NCBI RefSeq assembly: GCF_026745355.1
Contig: NC_079209.1
Coordinates: forward strand, 37,866,577 to 37,930,576
Direction: 5' to 3'
Source: Beta vulgaris subsp. vulgaris
Lineage: Eukaryota > Streptophyta > Magnoliopsida > Caryophyllales > Amaranthaceae
DNA length: 64,000 nucleotides
Positions 34,441 to 47,169 of this stretch are shown here, piece by piece. A program made the translations under genes and the position numbers. Below the pieces are notes generated by a model. It was not told the DNA's origin and did not search any database. It saw nothing but the letters and a program-made list of their open reading frames with translations. The number at the start of each line of letters is the position of its first letter. Within the stretch, counting starts at the first letter, position 1.

Positions 34441-35369
34441 CTATGGTACACACCACCTCCCTTTAAACCTAAGACTCACATCATCATGAATCTTAAAGTC
34501 GGCTTCCTTACCTTGCCTAATTTTCTCCTTGATCTTATCTAGGTGTTCATCCCCAACTTGACCCTCTTTGATCTCATCAAAACCTGACAAACCCAAAGAT
34601 ATGGCGCTAATTCTTGCCTCACTTTCCTCAGGATTTAAGAGTTTTAGGCTCAGCCTTTGCATATCTCGACACAACTCCTCAGAGATTATCAAGGCACTCA
34701 AGCTATGACTCGATTTTCTACTCAAGGCATCAGCAACCTCATTTGCTTTCCCCTCATAATACTGGATGTCCAGGTCATAATCCTTAATCAACTCTAGCTA
34801 TCTTCTTTGCCTCATATTCAGGTCTTTTTGGGTGAAAATGTACTTCAAGCTCTTATGGTCTGTGAATATCTTACAAGTTGCTCCATAGAGGTAATGTCTC
34901 CAAATTTTCAGTGCAAACACTATGACAGCTAACTCTAAGTCATGGGTAGGGTAATTAGCCTCATAAGATTTCAATTGACACGGTGCATACGCAATTACCT
35001 TCCCATTCTGCTGTAACAAACATCCTAGACCATTTTTTGAAGCATCACTATATACCTCAAATCCCTCATTCCCATCAGGCAGGTCAAAACAGGTGCAGAG
35101 GTTAAACGATCTTTCAAAATCTGAAAGGCTTCTTCACACTTTTCTCTCCACTTAAATTTTGACTCCTTTTTCATCAAGTTGGTCATAGGTCTTGCTATCT
35201 TCGAGAAATCTCTCATAAATCTCTTATAATAGCCAGCTAGACCTGAGAAACTTCTAATATCTGACACGCTCTTTGGAGTTGGCCACTCACTCACAGCTTG
35301 AATCTTAGCAGGATTTACTGAGACTCCTTCCTTAGACATATAGTGACCCAAAAACGCTACCTTCTCCAA
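34441..35369 (-). pseudogene. pol: Tekay-like RT C-terminus and RNase H
   Basis: Three adjacent frames. 35025-35369: EKVAFLGHYMSKEGVSVNPAK, SFSGLAGYYKRFMRDFSKIA, the RT thumb. 34798-35019: [47 protein letters not shown], RNase H with its catalytic Glu and Asp. 34441-34791: YDLDIQYYEGKANEVADALSRKS, the final RNase H Asp in ADALSR. Stops or frameshifts near 34793 and 35020 divide them; the first RNase H aspartate region is damaged (around 35030-35060). Confidence 0.9.
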
Positions 35370-35402
35370 ATGAAACTCACACTTAGAGAACTTGGCATAT
35401 AA

Positions 35403-36035
35403 TTAGTTTTTCCTCAGTGTCTCCAAAATGATCCTCAAGTGCTCATCATGCTCAGCTTCATTCCTCGAATATATTAGTATGTCATCAATGAAAACCACCA
35501 CAAACTTATCTAGAAACTCATGAAAGATCCTATTTATTAAATCCATAAATATAGCAGGAGCATTGGTTAACCCAAATGGCATTACAGTGAACTCATAGTG
35601 ACCATAATGCGTTCTAAAGGCAGTCTTAGGTACATCCTTATCAGCTACCCTCAATTGGTGATATCCTGAACGTAAGTCAATCTTTGAGAACACAATCGCT
35701 CCATTTAACTGGTTGAATATGTCATCTATAATAGGCAAAGGATATTTGTTACCATCCTTTTTCTTCACAAACAACACAACAACTCCCCAAGGTGATGCAC
35801 TAGGCCTAATATATCCTTTATCTAGTAGCTCTTGCAATTGCATTTTCAGCTCACTCATCTCAAGAGGTGCCATTCTATAGGGTGCCTTAGATATAGGTGC
35901 AGTTCCAGGAACTAAGTCTATGGTGAACTCAACAGCTCTAGCAGGTGGCATACCTGAAATCTCACTCGGAAACACATCCATAAACTCGTTCACAATTGGA
36001 ACATCCTCAAGCTTTACTTCGACTCCCTTACTCAC
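35403..36035 (-). pseudogene. pol: Tekay-like reverse transcriptase N-terminal half
   Basis: An open frame of 210 codons: [50 protein letters not shown], then directly [15 protein letters not shown]. The usual LCIDYRELNKVT segment between KKDG and NKYPLP is missing, an in-frame deletion of roughly 18 residues. Catalytic aspartates are visible in [13 protein letters not shown] and in [11 protein letters not shown]. It stops at 35403, just before the frame encoding EKVAFLGH. Confidence 0.9.
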
Positions 36036-36038
36036 ATC

Positions 36039-36400
36039 CTACACACTACAGAAGAATAACTCACACCCCTTTCTCATCAATTTCCTCACTTGCATAGCAG
36101 AGATAACTCCAAACTTCTTAGGTTTCCTGAAACGTCTATAGGAGGTCAATTTTCCCAAAGGGTTTCTCATCTCTACCTTTTGAATCTCACAAGCGATATT
36201 GGCCTTGTAACGACTTAATGGATTCATCCCAAGAATCACATCTAGGTATCCCAAATTGAATTCTACTAAGTCACATGGAAAGTCATAGACTCCTATCTTC
36301 AAAGGCAAATTTCTAAACAACTTGGTACACCTTATGATCTCCCCAGTAGAAATACTGATAGACAAATCAATTACTTCAAAATATACTAACCCTAAGTGAA
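36039..36400 (-). pseudogene. pol: Tekay-like protease, C-terminal part only
   Basis: The frame holds IRCTKLFRNLPLKIGVYDFP, LGYLDVILGMNPLSRYKANI and KKFGVISAMQVRKLMRKG, the second half of the retropepsin and linker. The usual DVILGMDWL appears as DVILGMNPL. The first half, with the catalytic DSGA, and the gag zinc knuckle are absent: gag ends at 36429, only 30-60 bases away. A deletion of several hundred bases therefore joined mid-gag to mid-protease. Confidence 0.85.
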
Positions 36401-36428
36401 TTTCCTCAATTAAACCTTGCTCAAATCA

Positions 36429-36923
36429 CTAAGCCTTTAAGTTCTCAATGGCTATTACCTCAAGTGCAAATCTAGACAATGCTAACTTGCTATAATACTC
36501 AGAGACGGTCATGCTCCCCATCTTAAGGTTGATAAACTCTTGGGCCTTTAGCTTTCTCATAAATGCAGGGTAAATTTTTTGTCTTAAAGCAGCAATAGAG
36601 GATTCCCAATTAAACTCTTCCACAACACTAAGTCTATTTCCATTTTCTTTCCACCATAAGTCAGCCTCATCTTTCAGATACAGCACAACCTGACCTACTC
36701 TCATATTTTCAGGGCAGTTCACAGCCTCAAAAAGCTTCTCAAACTCCCTAATCCAATTCTCTAAGAAGGTTGGGTCAGCTTGCCTCTTATAGTATGGTGG
36801 CTTAACCTTAGCTAGTCTCTCAAACATGTCCCCATCAGGATTGGGACGCTCAGCTCTTTCGTGAGTCAATTTCTCTACCAATAGGCGAATAGCAGAAGCT
36901 AATGCATCATTGTTGTTTGACAC
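36429..36923 (-). pseudogene. gag: Tekay-like gag, N-terminal part
   Basis: 164 codons from the ATG at 36923: a Retrotrans_gag domain with FERLAKVKPPYYKRQADP, ENWIREFEKLFEAVNCP, VVLYLKDEADLWWKENG and AFMRKLKAQEFINLKMGSMTV. It ends at a stop after ENLKA. The CCHC knuckle expected downstream is lost in the deletion that also removed the protease active site. Confidence 0.88.
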
Positions 36924-38580
<1,657 letters not shown>

Positions 38581-38583
38581 AAC

Positions 38584-38605
38584 CTAAAGCTCTCAGATAC
38601 CACTT
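38584..38605 (-). promoter_or_regulatory. Primer-binding site of the Tekay-like element
   Basis: The minus strand after the LTR end (…GTGTTACA) reads AAGTGGTATCTGAGAGC: a TGGTATCTGAG primer site complementary to a methionine-type tRNA end, usual for this clade. It fixes the right LTR as the 5' LTR. Confidence 0.85.
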
Positions 38606-39754
38606 TGTAACACCCCGATAATTCTCTCTTTTCAGAAATACCTTTATAATATAAAATTAGAGAATTACCCAAGTATTATTGCCTGTGTGATAACGTATCG
38701 ACTTATTCAAAATTTTGATGAGCGGAAAACACATAACTAAACTTTAACCTTTTGATATAAATAAATAAATAAGTATTTTGAAATCAATCATTCTAAATAA
38801 GTCTACTCAAATAAACTTAATAAAGTACGTTTCTACTAATGCAGAAAATAAAATATACTACTTTACACATTCTCTCCATTCCAGATTCCCAAGGATGCAC
38901 ATCTGCGATCCTGTAATGTCAATGCATTAAAGAATCTGCTCACCCAAATAGGTCATCACAGGATCAATAAGGCAAAGCCATGATCAACAATCACACACAA
39001 AGCACGTAATCAGCAAAGGTGGGTACTACATACTAAAACATAAGCATTCCTAACATGATACTAAATAAATATCATGCAGGGATAAATAATAATATAATCA
39101 TATATCATTATGCAGATAACTTTTACTGAACTAAACTCTAAACATCTTTTTATTACTTTAATGGAATAGTTATTGGACCTGAGTTGTCTTATCTACTAAT
39201 GCCTTCACTAGGAAGACGAAATACGGGAGCTACCACGTATTCTAGAAATGACCTGCGATATCGAGGAACCTTTGCTAACTTGTAATTGGGATGCTGTTCA
39301 ATCCATCTCCCTTGAAAAAGCCATGGGCTACCACCACGTACCCCAACTCCTAATGTCCAACTCTAGACTTGCACCATTCTAAAGTCTATGACTATCCTCG
39401 TTACACTTTACGTTATTTACAACTTATTACTTGTTATGACACACACACACAACACAGAAATAACAAATCAAACATTGACAACTGAACTTCTTTTATCTTA
39501 GGATTCAATAAGTGATCACAAGTTACAACCTAAGACTTACTTTCTTTTAAATCTCAAACTTCCTTATTTGTTGAACCTAGCCAACAGTCAAACTTACCTT
39601 TAAAAGGCACAACTTGTCAACTTACCAAATAAGGCCCACAATCCTCATAAAGTAGTGAAAATAATACTTGTAAAGGAACACATGAATGACATGATTCAAT
39701 CTTAATAACATATTAATTCCCCACATGAATTAATAAATAAAGTTCTCATCCACA
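38606..39754 (-). repeat. 5' LTR of the Tekay-like element (alignable part)
   Basis: Matches 28212-29397 with substitutions and short indels, including the phrases AATGCCTTCACTAGGAAGACG and CTACCACGTA. Similarity ends after TCATCCACAT at about 39750, the point where the left LTR has its insertion. Confidence 0.9.
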
Positions 39755-40478
39755 TGGTTGCATCAATAAATCCATACAAACATGACAAATCTAAACTCAT
39801 AATAAATCTCATAATTAACATGCTTGCACACATGCATAAAACATGTAGAAATCAATCATACTAGAAATCACATATGAACATACAAAGTTCCTATAAATGA
39901 TACTATAACTTTTTCTCCTTAAATCATGATACTAATTACATAGCACACATGTACGTACATACCTTATGTAAACAAATTGGCAAGCCACTTTTAACTCTTT
40001 AAAAGTCTCCTACAAAATATTCTCCGCCTAGAAATCAATATAAACTAAAATCAATACTCTTAAATAAAAATAAAGAAACTTTAAAATATTTAAAATCTCC
40101 TTTAAATATAGTCAAAAGTTGATTTTACTATCAAAACTTCAATTACTTTTAATCCCTAGCATAGTACTACCATACTAGTAATTAAAATTCTTAAAACTCC
40201 ATAAATAAAATCTTTTTCTGAAATTCTAGCAAATTATAAAATCATAAAACCCTCTTTATACACATGCAGACATGTTTAAATTCATAATCCAAACCAATCT
40301 CATAGTATACAACATGCTACTAAGGTTTTCAAATAATTAACACCCTAAAAATCCATGCTTTAAAACTTCAATCTAAGAAAAATGAACAAATCTGAATTTT
40401 TATTTTTATAATATTAATATATATGAATCAAGATTATTTATTAAAACAGTAAATTAAAATTAATAATTATGATTAACA
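39755..40478. other. Unmatched right end of the Tekay-like insertion
   Basis: A+T-rich, no domain. By position it should be the rest of the 5' LTR, ending near GATTAACA at 40478, but I find no counterpart in the left LTR. It could be LTR sequence lost from the left copy, or a different element. The TATA box and CACCACC leader seen in the left LTR are not visible here. Confidence 0.4.
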
Positions 40479-41520
40479 TTAAAATAAAAGAAATTACTGC
40501 TTTTGTCTTATTCTGATCAATTTCCATTCCATTTTTATGGATGAGAAATCCTAGGAAATTACTGGCTTTAACCCCAAAAGCACATTTCAATGGATTCATC
40601 TTTAGGTGATATTCCCTTATTCTTATAAATGACTTAATCAAATGTTCTTTATGTTTAACAAAGTCATTTGATTTTACGAGGATATCATGCATCCACATAA
40701 ACTTCCATAATCTTGCCAACCATATCATTCAAAATTGTATCCATGGCTGTCTGATATGTAGCACCAGCATTTTTTAAACCAAATGGCATAGCTACATATT
40801 CAAATAAGCCTAGGGACTTTGGACATCAGAAAGCTATTTTATTACAATCTTCCTGTGCAATTTTTAATTGATGATAACATGCATACCCGTTTATATAAGA
40901 TATATATTCATATCTTGAGATTGCGTCTATTAGAAGACCAGCTATGGACATAAGGTATTGATTTTTAGGTGTTGCTTTATTTAAATCCCTAAAGTCAATG
41001 CAAATTGTTATCTTGCCATTCTTCTTAAGTACTGGGACTATGTTAGAAATCCAGTCAGCACACTGGCAGGGCCTTATAAACTTTGCCTTGAGGAGTTTGT
41101 TTATCTCCTCTTGTATAGGTTCTATTAATTCCGGCGCTAGTCTTCTAGGACTTTGAGCCACAGGCTTATATCCTTCCTTGATAGGTAATTTGTGTTCTAT
41201 TAATGTCCTATCAATACCAGACATTTCATGATGCTCCCAAGCAAATTAAAACAGTCCTTAAATTCTTCTAGAATTTCAATCAATTCATGTTTTTCTTGAT
41301 TAGTGAGAAGCTTACTTATGTAAGTGAAACACGAATTTTCATCAGTCCCTAGATTTACTTCCTCTTTAGAATCATGAACTTCTTGTTTAATATCCTCACT
41401 TTTAGCCCATACTTTTTCATCTTCCTCTTCTAGAGATTTCGAATCGTACAAGGTAGAGCAACACGTACTAGAATTTTCAAGAAAATCTTCCTGATATCTT
41501 TTAAAAACTAAATCTTTCAT
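40479..41520 (-). pseudogene. pol: Tat reverse transcriptase, N-terminal half
   Basis: Frames on the minus strand: 41200-41520 (the acidic linker before RT), then 40826-41224 with LPIKEGYKPVAQSPRRLAPE, LKAKFIRPCQCADWISNIVP, ITICIDFRDLNKATPKN and CYHQLKIAQED. Then 40441-40728 continues with EHLIKSFIRIREYHLKMNPLKCAFGV and FLGFLIHKNGMEIDQNKTK. The catalytic box should read YVDDI. Around 40681-40696 the DNA has four extra bases (GCAT) between the two Asp codons, which shifts the frame and destroys it. RT continues on the other side of the Tekay-like insertion at 28211. Confidence 0.88.
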
Positions 41521-41752
41521 AACTTGATCAACGATAGGGGTAAACCCATTACATAATTCTTTAAAGCTTACAGATATAATAAAATTTTTGAAAAATATAA
41601 TTTAACTCTACCAACTAACTAGAGCTAGTGATTGATCATAATGAGATGCCTGTTGATAATAAATTCATATTTTGATTGAATATCTTCAAATTCTGGTGCA
41701 TCTTCAATTCTTTGATGAGAATTGCACTCGAGTCCTCTATCTCTTGGTGAGT

Positions 41753-42322
41753 TTATGACTCAAGTTGTAGAGCAACCTCAATCCCGATGTTGGGAACTGG
41801 CTTTAGAGAGTCCCTGATAAAAACAAAATCAGGAGATGTAATTAGACAAACTTCTTCATCTGCTTGTACCATTTCAAAGGTCTCACCATTCCATAGTATT
41901 AAAACTTGATGGAGTGATGATGGAATAGCATAATTATGATGTAACCAGTCCCTTCCCAGTATGGCAATAAAATTAGTACCATTTTCTACTATGAAGAAAC
42001 TAGTGAAAGTAATTTTAGTACCTACTTTAATCTTTAGAATGGCCATCCCTTCAACCTTTTTCGACAGACCGGAAAAACCAGTTTTGTTGATTTGGATGTT
42101 GTGTAAATCTTCCTTAGTATTCCCTAGCTTTTTAAATATAGACAAAGGCATAATATTGACAGTGGCTCTAGTATCTACCAATACCTTACCCAAGCATATC
42201 CCCTCAAAGTCCAAATTTAAGAATAAAGCTTTAGTATGTTTATTATCAACACCCTCTGATCTTAAAAACTTATTTATGATTAATTTTTCCAAATCAGCTC
42301 TTAAAGATGTTTTATTCGACAT
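41753..42322 (-). pseudogene. pol: Tat aspartic protease
   Basis: 189 open codons: EGICLGKVLVDTRATVNIMP is the flap-side active site, where the usual D-[T/S]-G reads D-T-R. Further on ILKIKVGTKITFTSFFIVEN and FIAILGRDWLHHNYAIPSSLHQ correspond to the ILGRDWL block typical of this lineage. The Gly-to-Arg change at the active site would inactivate it, even though the frame is open. About 230 bases downstream (41521-41752) are without a clear frame and lead to the RT linker. Confidence 0.88.
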
Positions 42323-44823
42323 TTTCTTTTGTGGAGGATTTAAGTAAGAGGATAGACTTCCAGAAGAAGTAATTAATTTACCTGCTTTCTCTTCCTTATC
42401 AACTTCATCTGCCTAAGATGCAGTAGTTGGCAATGTCGTCTGGTCCTCTGGTATCTTGAACTGCGTTGGTAACATGACTATGTTGCATTGCATATTTTGA
42501 CCTTCCTGATCTCCTGTTTGAGACTCGGGCATCAACGGATCTCCATCTAGCAATAAGTCACTGTCTGATACCAACAAATCCAGATCTTCAGATCCAAATT
42601 CTGAGTCATATTCTTCATGAACACTATTCCCTTCAGCTTCTTTCATAAGATAATCCTTTCCATGATGGTGCTGGGTATTGATCCCTAGAGCTGATGAATA
42701 GGAATAATTTTCTTGTAGAGGCAGCAACTTTTTAATACCATCTTGAAGAGCTTATTCATCAATCCTCACGTTTGTTATAAGAGACTCTTGCACATTTTGA
42801 ATGCTAATTTGAGCTCTTGCTGCAGCAGCCTTAAGGCTTAGTTCTTTCATCTTTGATGACTTGCTTTGTTGCAACTTTTAACCATCTAGAGATGAAGTTA
42901 ACCTTATCATTGATTTCAGCCTTGTTTCCCACTGATTCTTCTTAGGTTTTTCCTTCCTCTTGAGAATATTTGGAACTGGAATTTGACTTACCCCTACCTC
43001 TTTTTCTTTTGAGAAAAATTGTGATCCAAATCCATTATTTCTTCTTGCTCCTTGACTTCGAGACCTTTCTTGGAATGGTCATTGGTAAGAAGGGATGTAT
43101 GTAGGGTCATTAGGAATGACTTGTGTCCTGATAATCTCGAAAGTCAATTTGTCCGAGCATGAGGAACACATACCTCCCCCTTAAAGCTTTTAATCCCTCT
43201 AGTGCCCTGGTTTGTAACGGAAAATTTTGAGCAGCTTCCTTATAAGTTTTAGCTTTTTCCTCAGGCATCGCCAAACTTGGATTTGTCTTCGCATTTACAG
43301 GCGACTTAGCTTTGGCTAGACTAATCATCTATGATTTCAGTTCCATGGCCTGATGCTCTATTTCCGAGACAACCAATCTTTTGAGAGTTAGTTGTCTGGT
43401 AAGGAATCCCTTCTTAATTTCAAATAATCATTGTCAGCTGCCCCCTACACTGACAATTGAACCTAACTAAATGTTCCTCGGCTTATACTCTATCATTGTC
43501 TGAGAATAAGGTAAAGTCAGGTATTTTGAATGTCCTAGGGAAAGGATTGGCTCTATCAATCTATTCAGGATAAGGCTTCTGACCTATCTGCCTATGACCC
43601 CTCCTAGAGTTACCTCCCACTAATTAATCTTTGGACTAGCGGCTCAACTTGTATTGTTTTATGGGATCTTCTCAACTTGTGTTGTTGTTATGAGATCTTC
43701 ATTTCTCCCTTGATAGCCTGGACTTCCATTTCCATTTCCCATGTTCCCCATTTGGTCATATATATGATTGGATTGGTTATGATAACCTCCCATGGGCGTA
43801 TGTAGGCGATGCACACATAATTAGGATTAGGTGTTCCTTGTGCCATTTGTGGCTGAAACGTATGCCCATTAGTGGGTACCCCTTGTTGGTAAGTTCCAGT
43901 TGCGTGAGCAAATGGAACTTGATTAGCGACAAAACCTAGGGCATTCCCGTAATGAGACGTCCTAAGGATAGGTGATTGGTAAGGCATATAAGTAGCAGAT
44001 GAAGGGTTCCCAGCCATAGTTGGCTGATTTAGAGGCACATATGCATGGGGTGAACCACTGTTGTTTGCAACAAAAGCACCTTGCCTCTGACCTCCATGTG
44101 ATAGTCCAGGTTGGTGTGTGTTATTTTTAAACTGTCCACCACCCATGAAAAAAGAAGGTTGGTGACGTCCTGACGCCTGGTGCCAGCCTGGCTCCATGCA
44201 CGCTGCCATTTCGTCACTTCTCCTTAAATTCCCATGACCATTCTCTCCAAGGCTCAAAGGACTTGCCCTTGTTCGACGCCGCTGAGAGGAAGTTTGTGGA
44301 TCATTTGAGACCAATGGGTCTCTATTCTCAACGTGGGGAAAATGTACCCGAACTGGGTACGCAATTGGGAGATCTGGCGTTATTCCACGATCCCCTTGTG
44401 GTCTATTTAGTGGGACTTCTTCTAAAGCATTAAGCAGTTTCTCATTGAGTTAATAATGTTTTTCAACTAATGGTTCTAGACGAGTAACTACTTCAGTAGC
44501 AAGAGATGTTGACATTGTCGTAAAAGTGGCACTCATAGTATCATTAATATCTACGAGTATTCGATCTATCTGCCTAAAGTTAATATCTCTATTCTCTTCA
44601 CTTATCCTTTGAAGGATATATGTGAAGACTCTGGCTGACTCATGGGCTAAAATTTATGTAGTTAGAATCAGATTGTTGTCTTTGACTCTCCCTGGCCTCC
44701 AATAGTAATTGTTTCACTATTTCAGCGAACTTTCCATACAATTGGTGCACGAATGCACGACCAGTACTACTTGAAGATGAGATTTCCTTTTGAGGAGTAT
44801 CCCCTTGTGATTCTCCTGAGACT
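42323..44823 (-). pseudogene. gag: Tat gag and gag-protease linker
   Basis: From the Copia insertion (44823) downward the frame continues the gag N-terminus (EARESQRQQSDSN) to a stop near 44655. 43688-44314 is a Gln/Pro/Asn-rich, low-complexity frame (GQRQGAFVANNSGSPH). Near 43500-43560 the capsid-like phrase FPRTFKIPDFTLFSDNDRV is followed by EEHLVRFNCQC, a Retrotrans_gag start. 43110-43328 is a Lys/Ala-rich frame, and 42413-42727 an acidic Ser/Asp-rich linker to the protease. No CCHC knuckle was found. Several stops break the whole. Confidence 0.68.
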
Positions 44824-45462
44824 TGTTAGAAATGGAATGAGGGTGACAAAGATGGTCACTAGATGAACTTTTAATCTTCTAGGCGTGTTGGGAAACTTTC
44901 CCAAAAGCAATATTCCTATCCTACACTGAGCACGGGTTACAAGGAATTCACTTCGGAGATACAAAGAAGAACAACGAAGATCACGCTCGTTATGAAATTC
45001 GTCAAATGAGAGTAAGAAAGAAATAATTTGTAGTAATGAATGAGACTTTGTGCTATGGAACATTGAGAGAGTTTTTGCTGGTTTCTTTTCATTCAAATAT
45101 GAAGCCTATGAACAATTAGAGCCTTTGTAACGTTTAAAAGAACGCAAACCACAACAATAACCGTCACTCGAAAAGACGCAAAACTGAAATCGGGCCACAT
45201 GGAGCTAGCGCTCCTCAAAAGAGCGAGTGCTCCAAGGAGGAGCTAGCGCTCCTTCCCCCTCTTTCATCACTTTGCGTTTTTTCTCTTTTCCCTGCCATTT
45301 TCGTGCGAGCGCTCCGAGCCCAAGCGAACGCTCTTTCACTAATGTATTACGTACATTATTAACTCTAATCGACATGTTACTTCAAGTCACAACACCTTAT
45401 CCTATGTGACTTAACGTAACGAAACATGAAAATTAATACTCCGATACTCTAAATATCTAACA
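44824..45462 (-). repeat. 3' LTR of the Copia element in Tat gag
   Basis: 639 bp, TGTTAGAAATGG to ATCTAACA. It matches the right LTR apart from scattered changes and fewer copies of a 20-bp AGCGCT-containing repeat. A polypurine tract on the minus strand (AAATGGGGGAGGAT, 45463-45478) abuts it. Confidence 0.92.
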
Positions 45463-45813
45463 ATCCTCCCCCATTTAGAGTATCTAATTGTATAATTAGC
45501 ACATACAAACACATCTCATGCATAAATGAAAGTGTATAAAACTTGAACTTCCATATAGTACAGTACACATTCCAAGTATCCATATCCAATTGGTGTCGAT
45601 AACGATTGAACCAATTTCAATACATAATGGAAACCCGAAGATACTATACACACAAGATAAATTACTTAAACTCATTATAAACCGACACATAAAGCCTTGT
45701 GTCCATACCTATTCATAAGTGTATCAAAGCTATGCCCCAATAGCTCCTTGAAGCGGCTAAACTTCACACTTACATAGGTAGATCTCTAAAATACATGCTA
45801 ATGTGAAAATAAT
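45463..45813 (-). other. 3' untranslated part of the Copia element
   Basis: 351 bases between the 3' LTR and the gypsy-like insertion. They contain the polypurine tract at the left edge; no frame of interest. The remainder of this untranslated part lies at 48944-49100. Confidence 0.6.
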
Positions 45814-46375
45814 TGATATGGAAATGGTAGTAATTATATAGAATTCTAGTTCTGTTAGGATTCTATGTAAATTAGGGTTTTAATTTTAGCATTATTTTAA
45901 TTAAGTGTTTAAATAATAAAGGAATCCTATTATATTTAGGAGTATAATTCCTTATCATTGAGTCAAAGTAGGAGTTTTAATTTTCCTAATTATATTCTTA
46001 TTAGGCGTGTGAAGTAATATAGATAAGTATAGGATAATTATTTATCTTGATCCTTAAGATAAAGATAAATAAGTTTATTTGTTTTACTAGTTCAAGTAGG
46101 TTTAGGAAAATCTTGTACTATATAAAGGATTTTCGGCCATAATGAATAAAGTAGATTGATTTTGAGTTAATTCAAGTTTCAGGAGAGAATCCACCTTGTT
46201 TCAGGAGAGAATCCAAAACCCTAGTTGAACTGTGAGCCGAAAATACGCCTGAGTTCTTCATATCCAATTACTAATTAAATAAAAACAACAAAAAAATACA
46301 AACTTTCATAAACCAAATCCACTAAACTACATCAAGAGCCCAAATCTAGTGAATTCTTCATTAAGAATCACATCA
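45814..46375 (+). repeat. 5' LTR of the young gypsy-like element
   Basis: TGATATGGAAATGG to CACATCA. A TATA box (CTATATAAAGG) lies near 46118. A 22-bp unit (TTTCAGGAGAGAATCCA...) is directly duplicated near 46175-46220. The region after the LTR (AGTGGTGTGGCTGC) is only weakly like a primer site. Confidence 0.93.
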
Positions 46376-46548
46376 AGTGGTGTGGCTGCTGCTCCTTCAC
46401 CACCCATATCCATCGCCTAAGCCTCGCACACCCAGCTCGCCCCTCGCCTACTCCCTCGCCCAGTGTGCGTCACTAGCGCACCTGCTTCGCCCAGCATCCC
46501 GCGTACGTCTCTCGCACCTCATCGCGAGCCCTCGACCTCCCACGCACC

Positions 46549-47165
46549 ATGGGCGACAATCAAGCCGATATGCTCGCAGCCCTCCGCGACAATAACGAGC
46601 TAATCCTCGCACAACTCACGGCCCTCACCACGAAGGTAAACAACCTTGAACGTGATGTCCAGTTTGCCCGACCCCCTCCACATCAACCTCGCCGAGAGGA
46701 TGACTTGCGGTTGGCTGACTTACCAACCTTTGATGGCGACCTAGATCCCGAAGCCTACTTAGAGTGGGAAAACCGTTTGGACAGGTTCTTTGATCACAAA
46801 AACTTGAGTTATGGATCAAGGTTTTCTAATGCCATCCTCAAGCTCACTAAATACGCGTCCCTATGGTATGAGTCTACGCGCACAAGACGTGCTCGTGAAG
46901 AAAAACCTCCTATTGATTGTTGGTCCTCTCTAAAGGTCAAGATGCGAAAAAGATTTGTGCCACGAACATACCGCCAAGAACTCTTTGTGCGTCTCAATTC
47001 CTTGCGCCAAACCAACCTCACTGTCGACCAATATATTAAGGAATATGAGAGACTACATATGGCGTGTGATATTAAAGAGGAGGATGAACAGAAAATTGCG
47101 CGCTTTCTACTTGGTTTACAACGTTCAATTGCCAACTTGGTGGAATTGCAAGCCTATGCCACGTT
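46549..47165 (+). pseudogene. gag: Gag of the young gypsy-like element
   Basis: From the ATG at 46549 (MGDNQADML): coiled-coil-like start (LTALTTKVNNLERDV), then a Retrotrans_gag domain with FDGDLDPEAYLEWENRLDRFF, KLTKYASLWYESTR, RKRFVPRTYRQELFVRLNSL and IKEYERLHMACDIKEED. Just after LVELQAYATF near 47165 a single indel shifts the frame. The original frame resumes as ILASKVECQQTKRTPWF in the frame used by the knuckle and protease. Whether this is a mutation or used for frameshifting is open; a plain mutation is simpler. Confidence 0.85.
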
Positions 47166-47169
47166 TGTA

